Shown in pieces: positions 23,358 through 33,644 of a stretch of DNA of 64,000 nt. A program made the position numbers and the translations under genes. The DNA comes from Alteromonas macleodii (GTDB lineage Bacteria > Pseudomonadota > Gammaproteobacteria > Enterobacterales > Alteromonadaceae). Within the stretch, counting starts at the first letter, position 1. Each line of letters begins with the position of its first letter. The stretch spans positions 934,629 to 998,628 of the forward strand of contig NZ_LR812090.1 in assembly GCF_903772925.1 (NCBI RefSeq), in the 5' to 3' direction. The notes below the pieces were generated by a model that worked only from the letters and a program-made list of their open reading frames with translations, was not told the DNA's origin and searched no databases.

Positions 23358-24071
23358 TTAAATTCGCACACCGTAGGTAAATACACATTCTGATGCTAAC
23401 GGGTTGGTACTGTTGGCGTTGAGTAAGTGCAAGTGCGTCAAATCGAGCTTACTCACTTTATCCTCACTTTCAACCCGTGAAATTTCGAAGTAGTAGTTGG
23501 CGTACGGTGAATTTGGTTCTTGAAGCTCTAGGTAAGGAAACTGGCGATACTTCCATTTACCCTTTACGTCTTCTGAAGATGTGGGCGTTTGAAGTGTGAG
23601 GGTATACGTACCGTCTTTATACAGCGTGAGGCGCTCGCCGTTACCACATCTATTGGCGATATAGCTATGGATAAGATCTTGGGCAAGGAGGGTTCCGTGG
23701 GGGCGATTGCCGTCAGGAAATACGAACAGCGCCAAAGAGTTTTTAGTATACCAATGATTGCCTTGAGTGAGCGATTGGACACGGTTTATAGAGTAACCCG
23801 CATGCTCTGCGATGCTAGTAGTATTGTCGATTGCTTCTGGTGATTGTAGCAGCAATGAATAGAGCAACGTATTTGTAGACACGGATGTAGGAAAATCAAA
23901 GTCGTTTACTTCAACATTCAAGCCTTGGTCCGTTAACTGTTCAGATAAGGCTTGAACTTTGGACGGCTCAAGATATTTGCCATAAAGGTAGACGGTTGGG
24001 GGGCTTGCACATCCACTAACTACAAGGGTAAAAGCTAAAGTTATAAGGTACGTTATTATTGTTTTTTTCAC
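23358..24071 (-). CDS. Uncharacterised lipoprotein
   Basis: 237 residues, GTG start at 24071 with GGAG eight bases upstream. Signal peptide with lipobox VSGC (Cys21). An N-terminal part of about 110 residues (TVYLYGKYLEPSKVQALSEQL onward) looks like a SPOR- or LytR-cell-wall-like alpha/beta region; the rest is beta-rich (RLTLYKDGTYTLTLQT, GKWKYRQFPYLELQEP). No family recognised. Probably attached to the outer membrane. Confidence 0.6.
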   Translation of the reverse strand: MKKTIITYLITLAFTLVVSGCASPPTVYLYGKYLEPSKVQALSEQLTDQGLNVEVNDFDFPTSVSTNTLLYSLLLQSPEAIDNTTSIAEHAGYSINRVQSLTQGNHWYTKNSLALFVFPDGNRPHGTLLAQDLIHSYIANRCGNGERLTLYKDGTYTLTLQTPTSSEDVKGKWKYRQFPYLELQEPNSPYANYYFEISRVESEDKVSKLDLTHLHLLNANSTNPLASECVFTYGVRI

Positions 24072-24345
24072 TTAAGAATCTCCAAGCCGATGCCAGATTT
24101 TTTCATTTAAAAGGGCGAATCGTTTGTTTAAAGCGAAGCGCGCTTTGAAGTTATTATTTAACGAGCTGCGAACAAGCAACGAATAACTAGCGAGCAACTG
24201 TTGCACAAGAACGCACAAATATAGTTAAGGATTACATTTGTAATCTAAATTAGATAATAGCGACATGCTTAAGTTGTGTAAACGAAAACTTGTTAGCAAA
24301 AAGGTGGGGCAAAGGCTGTGAGGGACGGTATAAGCATTAGGTATA

Positions 24346-25380
24346 TCACAGTGATGTAATCAGTGCGCGGTAATCCCAGCTTTGAAGCACGCCATCAGAG
24401 GAGAGGGTAACAACATCACCATCCTTGTTAAGTGTAATAGCGTGAGTGGTGGCTTCGCTTGAGTAGCGTTTAATTTCCCATGAGGCTATCTCCTCGCCAG
24501 AGTTAGCATGCCATAGCGTCACCACTGATTTGGGTGATGTTGTCATAAGGTAGTCACCGTTTTCTAAAAATAACCCTTTTCGGAAAAAGCGGAAACGTTC
24601 CATAAATTGTAGTTCAGAGATCACTTCATGGGTGGCGAGATCAATAATTTCGTGGCTGTTCAGCGCATCGGATATAAAAGCTCGCTGAGCTCTATTGTCT
24701 AGCACTGAAGCGGTAACTCGACTGCGATATTGCCTTTCCAGCAACACATCGTTTTTGTCTAAATCCCATAGAAACCAGCGCTTATCTATCCCTCCAGAAA
24801 ACGCATAGTCATCAGAAAAATAGCCGACATGAAGCACTTTCATTGTATTGTGCTGGTATTGCAATGCAGTGCCGTTATCAAAATTTAGTAGCAATACGGT
24901 ACCATCGGTCATACCAACTAGTGCGCTGTCACCATGGTGAGATAGGGAAGTTGATGACGCTGTGGCGCCGAGATCTTTACCACTAAAATGCCAACTACCT
25001 ACCACATCACCTGAGTGCAAGTTAATCAGTGTAGTGCTCCAATAGCCTGTGAGCGCTAACCATGCCTTGTCTTTGGAAAACGTAATGAGGTGCAGTGACT
25101 CTTCATCAAGCACGTCACTGTGCCATTTGTAGCGCTCTCGTTTTTCATCAACATCCCAAACAGACACCGAGGAGTCGTCAAAAATGAATGCCGCAAGACG
25201 GGCATCCTCCGAAAGCGCAGCTTTCCTCACTGGCTCTTGGGTAAAGCGAAACTCGTGAACAGGTAATACGCGCGTCTCTTCAGTGCAACCAGAAAGCGCA
25301 AGGAGAACGGTGCAAAGTAAATAAAAAAGTGGTGACGCTAAAGGTGAGAGAAAGCATCCGTTCGTTTTTCTTTCGATCAT
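24346..25380 (-). CDS. WD40-repeat lipoprotein
   Basis: 344 residues. ATG 25380 places a basic stretch and hydrophobic segment directly before the lipobox LSGC; an upstream ATG would add eleven residues overlapping cca. WD40-like blades are visible: LAAFIFDDSSVSVWDVDEKRERYKW, ALVGMTDGTVLLLNFDNGT, YAFSGGIDKRWFLWDLDKNDVL, VTLWHANSGEEIASWEI and VVTLSSDGVLQSWDYRAL. A beta-propeller scaffold exposed in the periplasm is expected. It starts 11 bp after cca ends, on the same strand. Confidence 0.75.
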   Translation of the reverse strand: MIERKTNGCFLSPLASPLFYLLCTVLLALSGCTEETRVLPVHEFRFTQEPVRKAALSEDARLAAFIFDDSSVSVWDVDEKRERYKWHSDVLDEESLHLITFSKDKAWLALTGYWSTTLINLHSGDVVGSWHFSGKDLGATASSTSLSHHGDSALVGMTDGTVLLLNFDNGTALQYQHNTMKVLHVGYFSDDYAFSGGIDKRWFLWDLDKNDVLLERQYRSRVTASVLDNRAQRAFISDALNSHEIIDLATHEVISELQFMERFRFFRKGLFLENGDYLMTTSPKSVVTLWHANSGEEIASWEIKRYSSEATTHAITLNKDGDVVTLSSDGVLQSWDYRALITSL

Positions 25381-25390
25381 TGCTTTACCA

Positions 25391-26572
25391 CTATTGATTA
25401 TTAATCGAGGCAATAGCAGATAACTTTGCTTGGTTAAGCGCGTCTTTTATTTCGGGGCCTTTAACGCCGGTGGCAATGATGTCTTGCACGTTCACTTGTT
25501 TGGCGGCAGCTAATGCATTTTCGATGCGCTTTTGTTGTTCTTGCCAATCTACGCCTTTGCTATGAGCATAAGGCGCAAAAGCGCTAAGCAATAATGTAAA
25601 ACGCTCCTCTCTTCTCCATGCATCACAGCCATTGAATAAGGCGAGGAGGTCGGCGGGAGAGTTCTGCATAGTCAATAGAAAATCTTTGAATTTGCAGGCA
25701 AGGATGACAATCTCACTAACTTGGTTTTGCACTTTCAGTCGGCTACATAAGTGCTTCGCATCCTCCTCACCAAGGTGAGAGAGCAGAGCAGTAAATCTTG
25801 TTATCAGCCTAGCGGTTTCTGAATTGCTGCTGTCAGGTAATGGGGTTTCTGAACCCGTGTCTTTAACAAAGCTCTCATTTTTAGCCTTTTCTAGATCTAC
25901 CGCCGTTTTTAATGTTGCCAAAGCAGTATCTAAGTTACTTTCAAGCTCAGTAAACCAGTCATTAAGACCGTGGGCTTGGTTTAATACAGTGAAAAAAACA
26001 TGCGGTGTTTTCTCTAAAAGACTACGCTTTGTTTCTTGCCATACCCGCTCAGCACTTAGCGTGCTTAACTCGCCGCTTTGCGCCATAGACTGCATAAGTG
26101 CCATGGTTTCAGTGGCGATAGTAAACCCTAAATAAGCATAGCGGGTTGCAAACCGAGCAACGCGAAATACGCGTAGAGGGTCTTCACTAAAGGCTTCAGA
26201 TACGTGGCGAAGTACGCGGTTTTCTAAATCTTTTTTACCACCATAGGGGTCGATGAGTTTTCCATAGTTGTCTTGCGCTATCGCATTAACGGTAAGGTCC
26301 CGGCGTAACAAATCTTCTTCTAACGTCACCGAGCTTGACGCATCGCATACAAAACCGGTGTAACCTTTTCCTGACTTACGTTCTGTACGTGCAAGTGCGT
26401 ATTCTTCCTGTGTTTTAGGGTGTAAAAAAACAGGGAAGTCTTTGCCTACTTGGGTAAAACCCTGGCTGAGCATTTCTTCTGGCGTGGCGCCCACCACGAC
26501 ATAGTCGCGTTCAACAACTTTTCTGTTTAACAGTGCGTCACGCACTGCGCCACCAACGAGATATACTTGCAT
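25391..26572 (-). CDS. cca: CCA-adding tRNA nucleotidyltransferase, HD motif lost
   Basis: 393 residues. The class II nucleotidyltransferase head is intact: LVGGAVRDALL, ERDYVVVG (E21/D23 at the metal-binding pair), RRDLTVNAIAQ, and DPLRVFRVARFATRYA. It repairs or adds the 3' CCA of tRNA. E. coli Cca carries an additional C-terminal HD phosphohydrolase domain; here the region that should hold it reads RFTALLSHLGEEDAKHL, with no HD pair, so phosphatase and 2',3'-cyclic phosphodiesterase activity are probably absent. It is followed by the WD40 lipoprotein. Confidence 0.9.
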   Translation of the reverse strand: MQVYLVGGAVRDALLNRKVVERDYVVVGATPEEMLSQGFTQVGKDFPVFLHPKTQEEYALARTERKSGKGYTGFVCDASSSVTLEEDLLRRDLTVNAIAQDNYGKLIDPYGGKKDLENRVLRHVSEAFSEDPLRVFRVARFATRYAYLGFTIATETMALMQSMAQSGELSTLSAERVWQETKRSLLEKTPHVFFTVLNQAHGLNDWFTELESNLDTALATLKTAVDLEKAKNESFVKDTGSETPLPDSSNSETARLITRFTALLSHLGEEDAKHLCSRLKVQNQVSEIVILACKFKDFLLTMQNSPADLLALFNGCDAWRREERFTLLLSAFAPYAHSKGVDWQEQQKRIENALAAAKQVNVQDIIATGVKGPEIKDALNQAKLSAIASINNQ

Positions 26573-26792
26573 GCTCTTCCAACGATTTTTTAGTCAGTAA
26601 TACTTTTTTAGATTGGGAATACATCGACTTTTGACGTGTAACGAAAATCAACCTTCCCAAGGTAACAGAGGCGCAGTATAGCAATGTTACAAATAAAATT
26701 CGTAGCCACATCGTTATGCGCTTTCACTTCAAGGTTGCGTCTGGTAGTTTAATCGTCGTTAAAAATTAAAACAGATAGGCGCTTCAGCAACC

Positions 26793-27704
26793 ATGTATTT
26801 GAACTACTTCGGGTTAAATGACAATCCTTTTTCGATTGCGCCTAACCCCGATTATTTGTATATGAGTCCAAGGCACAAAGAGGCTTTGGCCCATTTGACC
26901 TTTGGCCTCAGAGAAAGCGGTGGTTTCGTGATGCTTACCGGAGAAGTGGGCACTGGGAAAACCACAGTTTCAAGAAAATTGTTGCAGCAGCTACCGGACA
27001 ATACCCAGGTAGCTATGATATTAAACCCTACCTTATCTGCTCTTGAGCTATTAGCTACGGTTTGTGATGAACTAGGCTTACCCTATACACCAGAGAAAGC
27101 CAGCCTTAAGTATTTTACTGATTTAATTTTGTCTAAACTGGCAGAAAATCACCAAGCAGGCATTAACACGGTACTTATGGTAGATGAAGCGCAGCATCTA
27201 CTGCCTGAAGTATTAGAGCAACTTCGTTTATTGACCAACCTTGAAACAAACCGTGAAAAGCTGTTAAAGGTCGTACTGATTGGTCAGCCCGAATTACAAC
27301 AGCTATTAAAGCGCAACGAGTTGCGCCAGCTTGCCCAGCGTATTACTGCTAGATATCATTTATTGCCCTTAACTGCGCCCGAGGTAAGTGCCTATATTGC
27401 TCATCGCTTGAGCGTAGCCGACGGTGATATCAGTATTTTCAGTAAGTCTACATTGCGCGCGGTGCATCAAATTACAGGTGGAATTCCAAGGGTAATTAAT
27501 TTGCTGTGCGACCGAGCCTTAACCTTATCTTTCACAAAGCAGCATGCCGTTGTGCAAAAGCCTATATTCTTGGCCGCGGCAGAGCAAATTCTTGGCGCAG
27601 ATGTAGTAAGTCAACGGGTGCAAAGTCAGCGTAAATGGTATTTAGCATCGGTGTTTGTTTTGGCCATTCTTTTCGGTTACGGGTTAGGGAGCTTGTATGT
27701 CTAA
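26793..27704 (+). CDS. GspA/ExeA-like AAA+ ATPase
   Basis: 303 residues. AAA_22/ExeA fold: N-terminal YFGLNDNPFSIAPNPDYLYMSPRHKEAL, Walker A GEVGTGKTT (50-58), Walker B VLMVDEAQ, IGQPEL, and a sensor region GIPRVINLLCDRAL. A C-terminal hydrophobic segment (residues 283-303) anchors it in the inner membrane. GspA with GspB helps insert the type II secretion secretin through peptidoglycan. It overlaps the following GspB-like gene by eight bases. MshM-type relatives are an alternative. Confidence 0.82.
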   Translation: MYLNYFGLNDNPFSIAPNPDYLYMSPRHKEALAHLTFGLRESGGFVMLTGEVGTGKTTVSRKLLQQLPDNTQVAMILNPTLSALELLATVCDELGLPYTPEKASLKYFTDLILSKLAENHQAGINTVLMVDEAQHLLPEVLEQLRLLTNLETNREKLLKVVLIGQPELQQLLKRNELRQLAQRITARYHLLPLTAPEVSAYIAHRLSVADGDISIFSKSTLRAVHQITGGIPRVINLLCDRALTLSFTKQHAVVQKPIFLAAAEQILGADVVSQRVQSQRKWYLASVFVLAILFGYGLGSLYV

Positions 27705-28872
27705 TATCGTTACCATTGAAAATTTAACGCCCGGCATGGTGATTGTCCAAATCATAAAGCAGAACGGGCCGGTGAAAATTAGGAAGTCGGGCTTAGTGAC
27801 CAGCGAGGCCATGGTACAGGGCCTGTCTGAAATGGGTGTGCAAGAAGTTGAAATAGACCCTGAGCAAACGGTGGAAATAGCACCTGCAACAACACATCAC
27901 AGAACGCAAACCCAAGCTTTGCTTCGGGGCGAGCACGACACTACCGCCAAATTTGATAAATCCCTTAACGAGCAGTTTAATCGAAGCTTGTTTTTACCCA
28001 CAGTAGAAGGGCTTCCGTCAGCATGGAAGCTTTACACCAAGCAAGTTGCGCTTTTTGCTGTAGTTATACTTGGCGGCTTATGCATTGGCTTTTCCGCAGC
28101 TACCGCCAAGCGCTGGTGGCCGATGCTAACGGCGCCCGCGGCGGCACCTACGACAGCGTCCGAAGCCAGTGCTTCAAAGAAAGACAAAAGCGATGACACT
28201 TCGGAGCTTGTCGCTACGCAAAAAAGTAGCGAAATGCCCGCTACTTCGGAAAATCAAAGTGAACAAACACAACCTACAGACCAGACAGGTACACAAAGTG
28301 GCAGTTCGAATGTTCCTAAAGACGAAGCTGTCGATATAGTTGCCAACACGCCCTCTTCTAGCGAAGCAGCCATAGAGCCAAAAACCCAGCCTGACATTGC
28401 GCGAAGCAATAAAGCAGATGAAAATGTAGCGGCTACACAGGGAGATAATTCAAGCGACACTCTTTCTTCGCAAGATTACGAAGGAAAAGTGTTAAACGAA
28501 TCCGAAGCTCAATCTGACGTATTGGTGTCGCCAGAGCTTATGGCGCGCTTTAACGCTGCTGTGGCAGCTTTGGATTCAAAAGCGCAAGACGATACACCCG
28601 CCGAGGAAGAAACAAAAATCACAGTTAAGGACGACCTGCCTCGTGTCGATCAGTTGCCCGTTCGCTTGTTAACGCGCCTTCCTACGATGAATTTTAGTGC
28701 ACACATGTATGCTTCTCGACCAGCTGATAGGTGGGTCAGAGTAAATGGACGTCAGATAGGCGAGGGCGACTGGATTGCCGATAGAGTGCAAATTGTGAAT
28801 ATTGAAGCGCAGCGTGTGGTGCTTTCTTTTGAAGATGAAATTTTTACCATGGCGGCATTAACTGACTGGTAG
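27697..28872 (+). CDS. GspB-like protein with N-terminal DUF3391-like domain
   Basis: 391 residues. The N-terminal 60 residues (IENLTPGMVIVQIIKQNGPVKIRKSGLVTSEAMVQGLSEMGVQEVEI) match the DUF3391 domain normally found at the start of HD-GYP proteins. A membrane helix lies near 112-134, then a long Ser/Thr/Glu-rich linker crosses the periplasm, and the final 65 residues (FSAHMYASRPADRWVRVNGRQIGEGDWI...VVLSFEDEIFTMAAL) are a T2SS GspB domain. It overlaps the GspA-like gene and should work with it. The domain fusion is unusual. Confidence 0.78.
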   Translation: MSNIVTIENLTPGMVIVQIIKQNGPVKIRKSGLVTSEAMVQGLSEMGVQEVEIDPEQTVEIAPATTHHRTQTQALLRGEHDTTAKFDKSLNEQFNRSLFLPTVEGLPSAWKLYTKQVALFAVVILGGLCIGFSAATAKRWWPMLTAPAAAPTTASEASASKKDKSDDTSELVATQKSSEMPATSENQSEQTQPTDQTGTQSGSSNVPKDEAVDIVANTPSSSEAAIEPKTQPDIARSNKADENVAATQGDNSSDTLSSQDYEGKVLNESEAQSDVLVSPELMARFNAAVAALDSKAQDDTPAEEETKITVKDDLPRVDQLPVRLLTRLPTMNFSAHMYASRPADRWVRVNGRQIGEGDWIADRVQIVNIEAQRVVLSFEDEIFTMAALTDW

Positions 28873-28929
28873 TCGTTTCATCGTTTAGAGTAGAAATACC
28901 CATCAGAAATACTGTGCTTACTATGTAAA

Positions 28930-28960
28930 AAAGGCCCTGTATCCAGGGCCTTTATGCAAT
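28930..28960. terminator. Bidirectional terminator between GspB-like and HD-GYP genes
   Basis: AAAGGCCCTG-TATC-CAGGGCCTTT, a 10-bp perfect stem between converging genes, flanked by A- and T-rich tracts. Confidence 0.85.
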
Positions 28961-28994
28961 ATTTTTCTTTGCCAACAATATGCCTGAAATGGGT

Positions 28995-30191
28995 TTACAG
29001 CGGCATTTGATTTACGAAAACGTCTTTGAAAAATTTAGGCAGGTTTAAGCTGAACTCTTCTGGGCGCACCCCTGAAACAATCTCATCATCATATTGGCTT
29101 AAATCAATTCGTTTCACTTCATTAAAATGTTGTGAAGTAACGCTGTAGAAAGTCATAACATGAGGGCTTACTGGATCTTTAGGGTTAATTTTACTTACGA
29201 TCCCTAACTTTCCGCTTTTAAGGCGAACCAATGAACCTACAGGGTGCACACCAATACATTGTATAAATTGCTTTACCAGCTCCTGATCTAAGTTCTCCGT
29301 CGCCGTAAGGCGTTTAAGAGCTTGTGTAGGAGTAATGCTTTTTTGATGAATGCGGTTAGATGTCATGGCATCGTAAGCATCTACGATAGCGGCAATACGG
29401 GCGAACTCTGAAATCTCGTCACCGACCAGCCCATTAGGGTAGCCGCTACCATCCACGCGCTCGTGATGTTGTTTGATAATGCAAAGCGATAAATCAGATA
29501 TATCACCGAATTGTTCGACTAAGTCTGCACCAATTTCAACATGGGTTTTCATTACTTCCCAATCGTTGCTAGACAATTCACCTGTGTTGTTGCGAATTTC
29601 ATCAGGTAGTGAAGACATGCCAATGTCCATTAAAAGAGCACCTAAACTCACCTGCTCAGTAGTGTCTCTGTCAAAACCTAGAAACTCACAGAAAATACCG
29701 CTAAGTACACTGCAATTGATGCTGTGCTCTAAAAGGTATTGGTCTGTATCTTTGATCATGGTAAGGCAGCTGAGCGCGTCCTTATTGTCAAATACACTTT
29801 CTATGAGGCTGTGGGATAGCGACTCCATGGGAGAAAGATCGGTCACTGCACCTTTTTGAAGTGATTTTAGAAAGCTACTCTGTATAGTAAGCGCACTATT
29901 GTAAAGTTCACTAGCCTCATTAATTGAATCGCGGCCTAATGACTTAACCGGTGCTTTTGTAGGTTGTGGTGTTTCTTCTTTTGATGGCTCTGGGGCTTCT
30001 GGCGTTCTAGGAAGCTTTGACTTGGCTAGGTCTACTTCTACTGTAAGAATTCCCTTAGCTCTAAGGCTATCAATGATAGCTTGAGTTTTTACAATACCCT
30101 TAGAGCGCATTTTAAGTGAACCTGTTTGTTCAAGTACTTGATTGACGTACATCCCAGGCTGCAAATCATCAATGGGTACCTGTTCTAACAT
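28995..30191 (-). CDS. HD-GYP-family protein with degenerate HD site
   Basis: 398 residues. ATG 30191 preceded by AGGAGAG; an upstream ATG lacks such a site. DUF3391-like N terminus (VPIDDLQPGMYVNQVLEQTG), a Pro/Glu-rich linker, then an HD-GYP domain. GYP motif is intact (HHERVDGSGYP, 242-252), and H156 and the H217 region are present. The signature HDIGK is changed to MDIGM at 188-192, removing a metal-ligand His and the Lys. It may therefore bind but not cleave cyclic di-GMP, or be inactive. Confidence 0.82.
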   Translation of the reverse strand: MLEQVPIDDLQPGMYVNQVLEQTGSLKMRSKGIVKTQAIIDSLRAKGILTVEVDLAKSKLPRTPEAPEPSKEETPQPTKAPVKSLGRDSINEASELYNSALTIQSSFLKSLQKGAVTDLSPMESLSHSLIESVFDNKDALSCLTMIKDTDQYLLEHSINCSVLSGIFCEFLGFDRDTTEQVSLGALLMDIGMSSLPDEIRNNTGELSSNDWEVMKTHVEIGADLVEQFGDISDLSLCIIKQHHERVDGSGYPNGLVGDEISEFARIAAIVDAYDAMTSNRIHQKSITPTQALKRLTATENLDQELVKQFIQCIGVHPVGSLVRLKSGKLGIVSKINPKDPVSPHVMTFYSVTSQHFNEVKRIDLSQYDDEIVSGVRPEEFSLNLPKFFKDVFVNQMPL

Positions 30192-30454
30192 TATCTCTCC
30201 TGTACGGCACAGTGTTGCCATAGCCTTTTACTACATTAGAGACAAATAATACGATATTCCAGTGGAAAAAGTGAGGGGTTTATTAACCTTTAGTATAGTT
30301 AAGTCTTGCTGTTTCAATGTATATGCTTTTTATTAAGGCACACAAAAAATAAGAAACGTTGCTTCTTATTAGGCAGCAACATTTAGCATTTAGTCGTGAC
30401 ACACTTCGAAGCAGCGAGAAGTTTAGATAAATGCTTGGAAGGAAAAAATAAAAA

Positions 30455-30476
30455 AGCGCTAACTTGCGGTAGCGCT
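30455..30476 (-). terminator. Terminator of the leu operon
   Basis: AGCGCTA/TAGCGCT hairpin with A/T tracts on both sides (read leftward: stem followed by TTTTTTATTTTTT). It lies 50 bp past the leuD stop. The remaining part of the 30192-30527 gap holds the HD-GYP promoter and no gene. Confidence 0.8.
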
Positions 30477-30527
30477 CTTTTTCAAGCTCTAGACGTTTTA
30501 TGTTTTACGTCACACCTTGTTTAACGC

Positions 30528-31133
30528 TTACAACCAAGCTGGCTGCTTGCCTTCAAAAGCTTCAATTGTACTTGCAAGCTCCAATGTTTGACCGATGGCA
30601 TCTAAACCCTTAATCAGGTTGTTCTTGTGATGCTCTGCAATGTCAAAACTGAAGCTAGTATCTTTAAAACTCACGGTTTGCGCAGGAAGGTCAACAGTAA
30701 TCTTGGTTGTTGGATCTGCTTTAACAGCCGCAAATAATTCGTCCATTTGTCCGCTAGATAGCGCAACGGGAACAAGCTGATTGTTAATGCAGTTGCCGTA
30801 GAATATATCAGCAAAGCTGGTGGCAATAACCGTTTTAAAACCAAAGTCGGCAAGTGCCCACGGCGCGTGTTCCCGGCTTGAGCCACAGCCAAAATTTTCG
30901 CGAGCTAGCAATATGCTTGCACCTTTATGCTCAGGCTTATTCAGCGCGAACGCTGGGTTTGGCTCTTTCTCTTCTAAGTCCAAGTAGCGCCAGTCGTGAA
31001 ACAAATGCTTGCCGTAGCCAGCACGCGTTACGCCGGTTAGAAACTGCTTTGGAATAATTTGGTCGGTATCGACATTGGCCTGATCAAGCGGCGCAGCAAT
31101 GCCTGTGTGTTGTGTAAAACCTTGTTCAGACAT
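30528..31133 (-). CDS. leuD: 3-isopropylmalate dehydratase small subunit LeuD
   Basis: 201 residues. Typical swivel-domain motifs: [14 protein letters not shown] near the N terminus, [16 protein letters not shown] and [16 protein letters not shown]. With LeuC it converts 2-isopropylmalate to 3-isopropylmalate in leucine synthesis. Last gene of leuABCD; three bases separate it from leuC. Confidence 0.96.
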   Translation of the reverse strand: MSEQGFTQHTGIAAPLDQANVDTDQIIPKQFLTGVTRAGYGKHLFHDWRYLDLEEKEPNPAFALNKPEHKGASILLARENFGCGSSREHAPWALADFGFKTVIATSFADIFYGNCINNQLVPVALSSGQMDELFAAVKADPTTKITVDLPAQTVSFKDTSFSFDIAEHHKNNLIKGLDAIGQTLELASTIEAFEGKQPAWL

Positions 31134-31136
31134 AAC

Positions 31137-32537
31137 TTACTCCTGATAATCTCTAACGTCAGCAAAGCGACCGGTAATTGCCGCAGCGGCAGCCATTGCT
31201 GGGCTTACTAAGTGAGTACGCGCCCCACGGCCTTGACGGCCTTCAAAGTTACGGTTACTGGTAGAAGCACATCTATCGCCAGCTACTAATTTGTCATCAT
31301 TCATACCAAGGCACATTGAGCAGCCCGGCAAGCGCCATTCAAAACCTGCATCGGTAAAAATTTTATCTAAGCCTTCGGCTTCAGCTTGGCGTTTAACATT
31401 ACCTGAGCCTGGCACTACAATGGCAGTCACTGAGTCTGCTACTTTACCGCGCTTGGCAATTTGTGCCGCTGCACGCATATCTTCAATACGTCCATTAGTA
31501 CATGAGCCAATAAATACGTGATTTACCGGAATATCAGCTAACTTTTCGCCTGGCTTCAAACCCATGTATTCAAGTGCTTTTACTGCGCTTTCTTTTTCAA
31601 TTGGGTCGCTAAAATCTTCAGGGGCTGGAACTGGCGTGTTTACGCCAATGACCTGGCCTGGGTTGGTACCCCAAGTAACCTGAGGAGCAATATCTGCCGC
31701 TTCAAGTTCAACCACAGTATCAAAAGTAGCACCTTCTTCGGTATAAAGGGTCTTCCAATAGGCGACTGCGTCTTCCCAGTCTTGGCCTTTCGGCGCGTAT
31801 TCGCGACCTTCAAGGTAGGCGAATGTTGTTTCATCTGGTGCAACGAGGCCAGCTTTCGCGCCAGCTTCAATACTCATGTTACACACCGTCATGCGCTCTT
31901 CCATGCTCAAACCGCGGATAGCTTCACCCGCGTATTCGATAACATGGCCAGTAGCGCCAGCGTGGCCAATTTTGCCGATAATGGCAAGAATAATGTCTTT
32001 TGCGGTAATACCGACAGGAAGCTTGCCATTTACGTTGATAAGCATGCTTTTCGCGCGGCTTTGTTTCAACGTTTGCGTGGCCAGTACGTGCTCTACCTGA
32101 GAGGTACCAATACCAAAAGCCAGCGCACCAAATGCACCGTGAGTCGCAGTGTGTGAGTCACCACACACCACCGTCATGCCTGGCTGAATTAACCCTAATT
32201 CCGGGCCCATTACGTGCACAATACCTTGCTTCTGGTGACCTACTGGAAATAGCTGAATGCCGTGTTCTTCACAGTTTTTTGCCAAGGTTTGTAGCTGAAG
32301 CGCATTCGCCGGACCACAGGCATCGATTGCCAATGAACGAGTCGAAATGCTGTGATCCATTGTGCCAACCGTGCGATCAGGACGTCGTACTTTACGGCCT
32401 TTTTCATTAAGGCCAGCAAATGCCTGAGGAGACGTTACTTCGTGAATTAAGTGACGGTCGATATAAATTAAGCTGTCTTCACCGATTTGGTCAATAATGT
32501 GGGCCTGCCACACTTTGTCATATAAGGTCTTGGCCAT
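31137..32537 (-). CDS. leuC: 3-isopropylmalate dehydratase large subunit LeuC
   Basis: 466 residues, usual length. Aconitase-type Fe-S subunit: [68 protein letters not shown] and [11 protein letters not shown] supply the three cluster cysteines and active site residues. Works as a heterodimer with LeuD. Co-transcribed with leuB upstream, nine bases apart. Confidence 0.96.
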   Translation of the reverse strand: MAKTLYDKVWQAHIIDQIGEDSLIYIDRHLIHEVTSPQAFAGLNEKGRKVRRPDRTVGTMDHSISTRSLAIDACGPANALQLQTLAKNCEEHGIQLFPVGHQKQGIVHVMGPELGLIQPGMTVVCGDSHTATHGAFGALAFGIGTSQVEHVLATQTLKQSRAKSMLINVNGKLPVGITAKDIILAIIGKIGHAGATGHVIEYAGEAIRGLSMEERMTVCNMSIEAGAKAGLVAPDETTFAYLEGREYAPKGQDWEDAVAYWKTLYTEEGATFDTVVELEAADIAPQVTWGTNPGQVIGVNTPVPAPEDFSDPIEKESAVKALEYMGLKPGEKLADIPVNHVFIGSCTNGRIEDMRAAAQIAKRGKVADSVTAIVVPGSGNVKRQAEAEGLDKIFTDAGFEWRLPGCSMCLGMNDDKLVAGDRCASTSNRNFEGRQGRGARTHLVSPAMAAAAAITGRFADVRDYQE

Positions 32538-32546
32538 GAGGTTATT

Positions 32547-33644
<1,098 letters not shown>

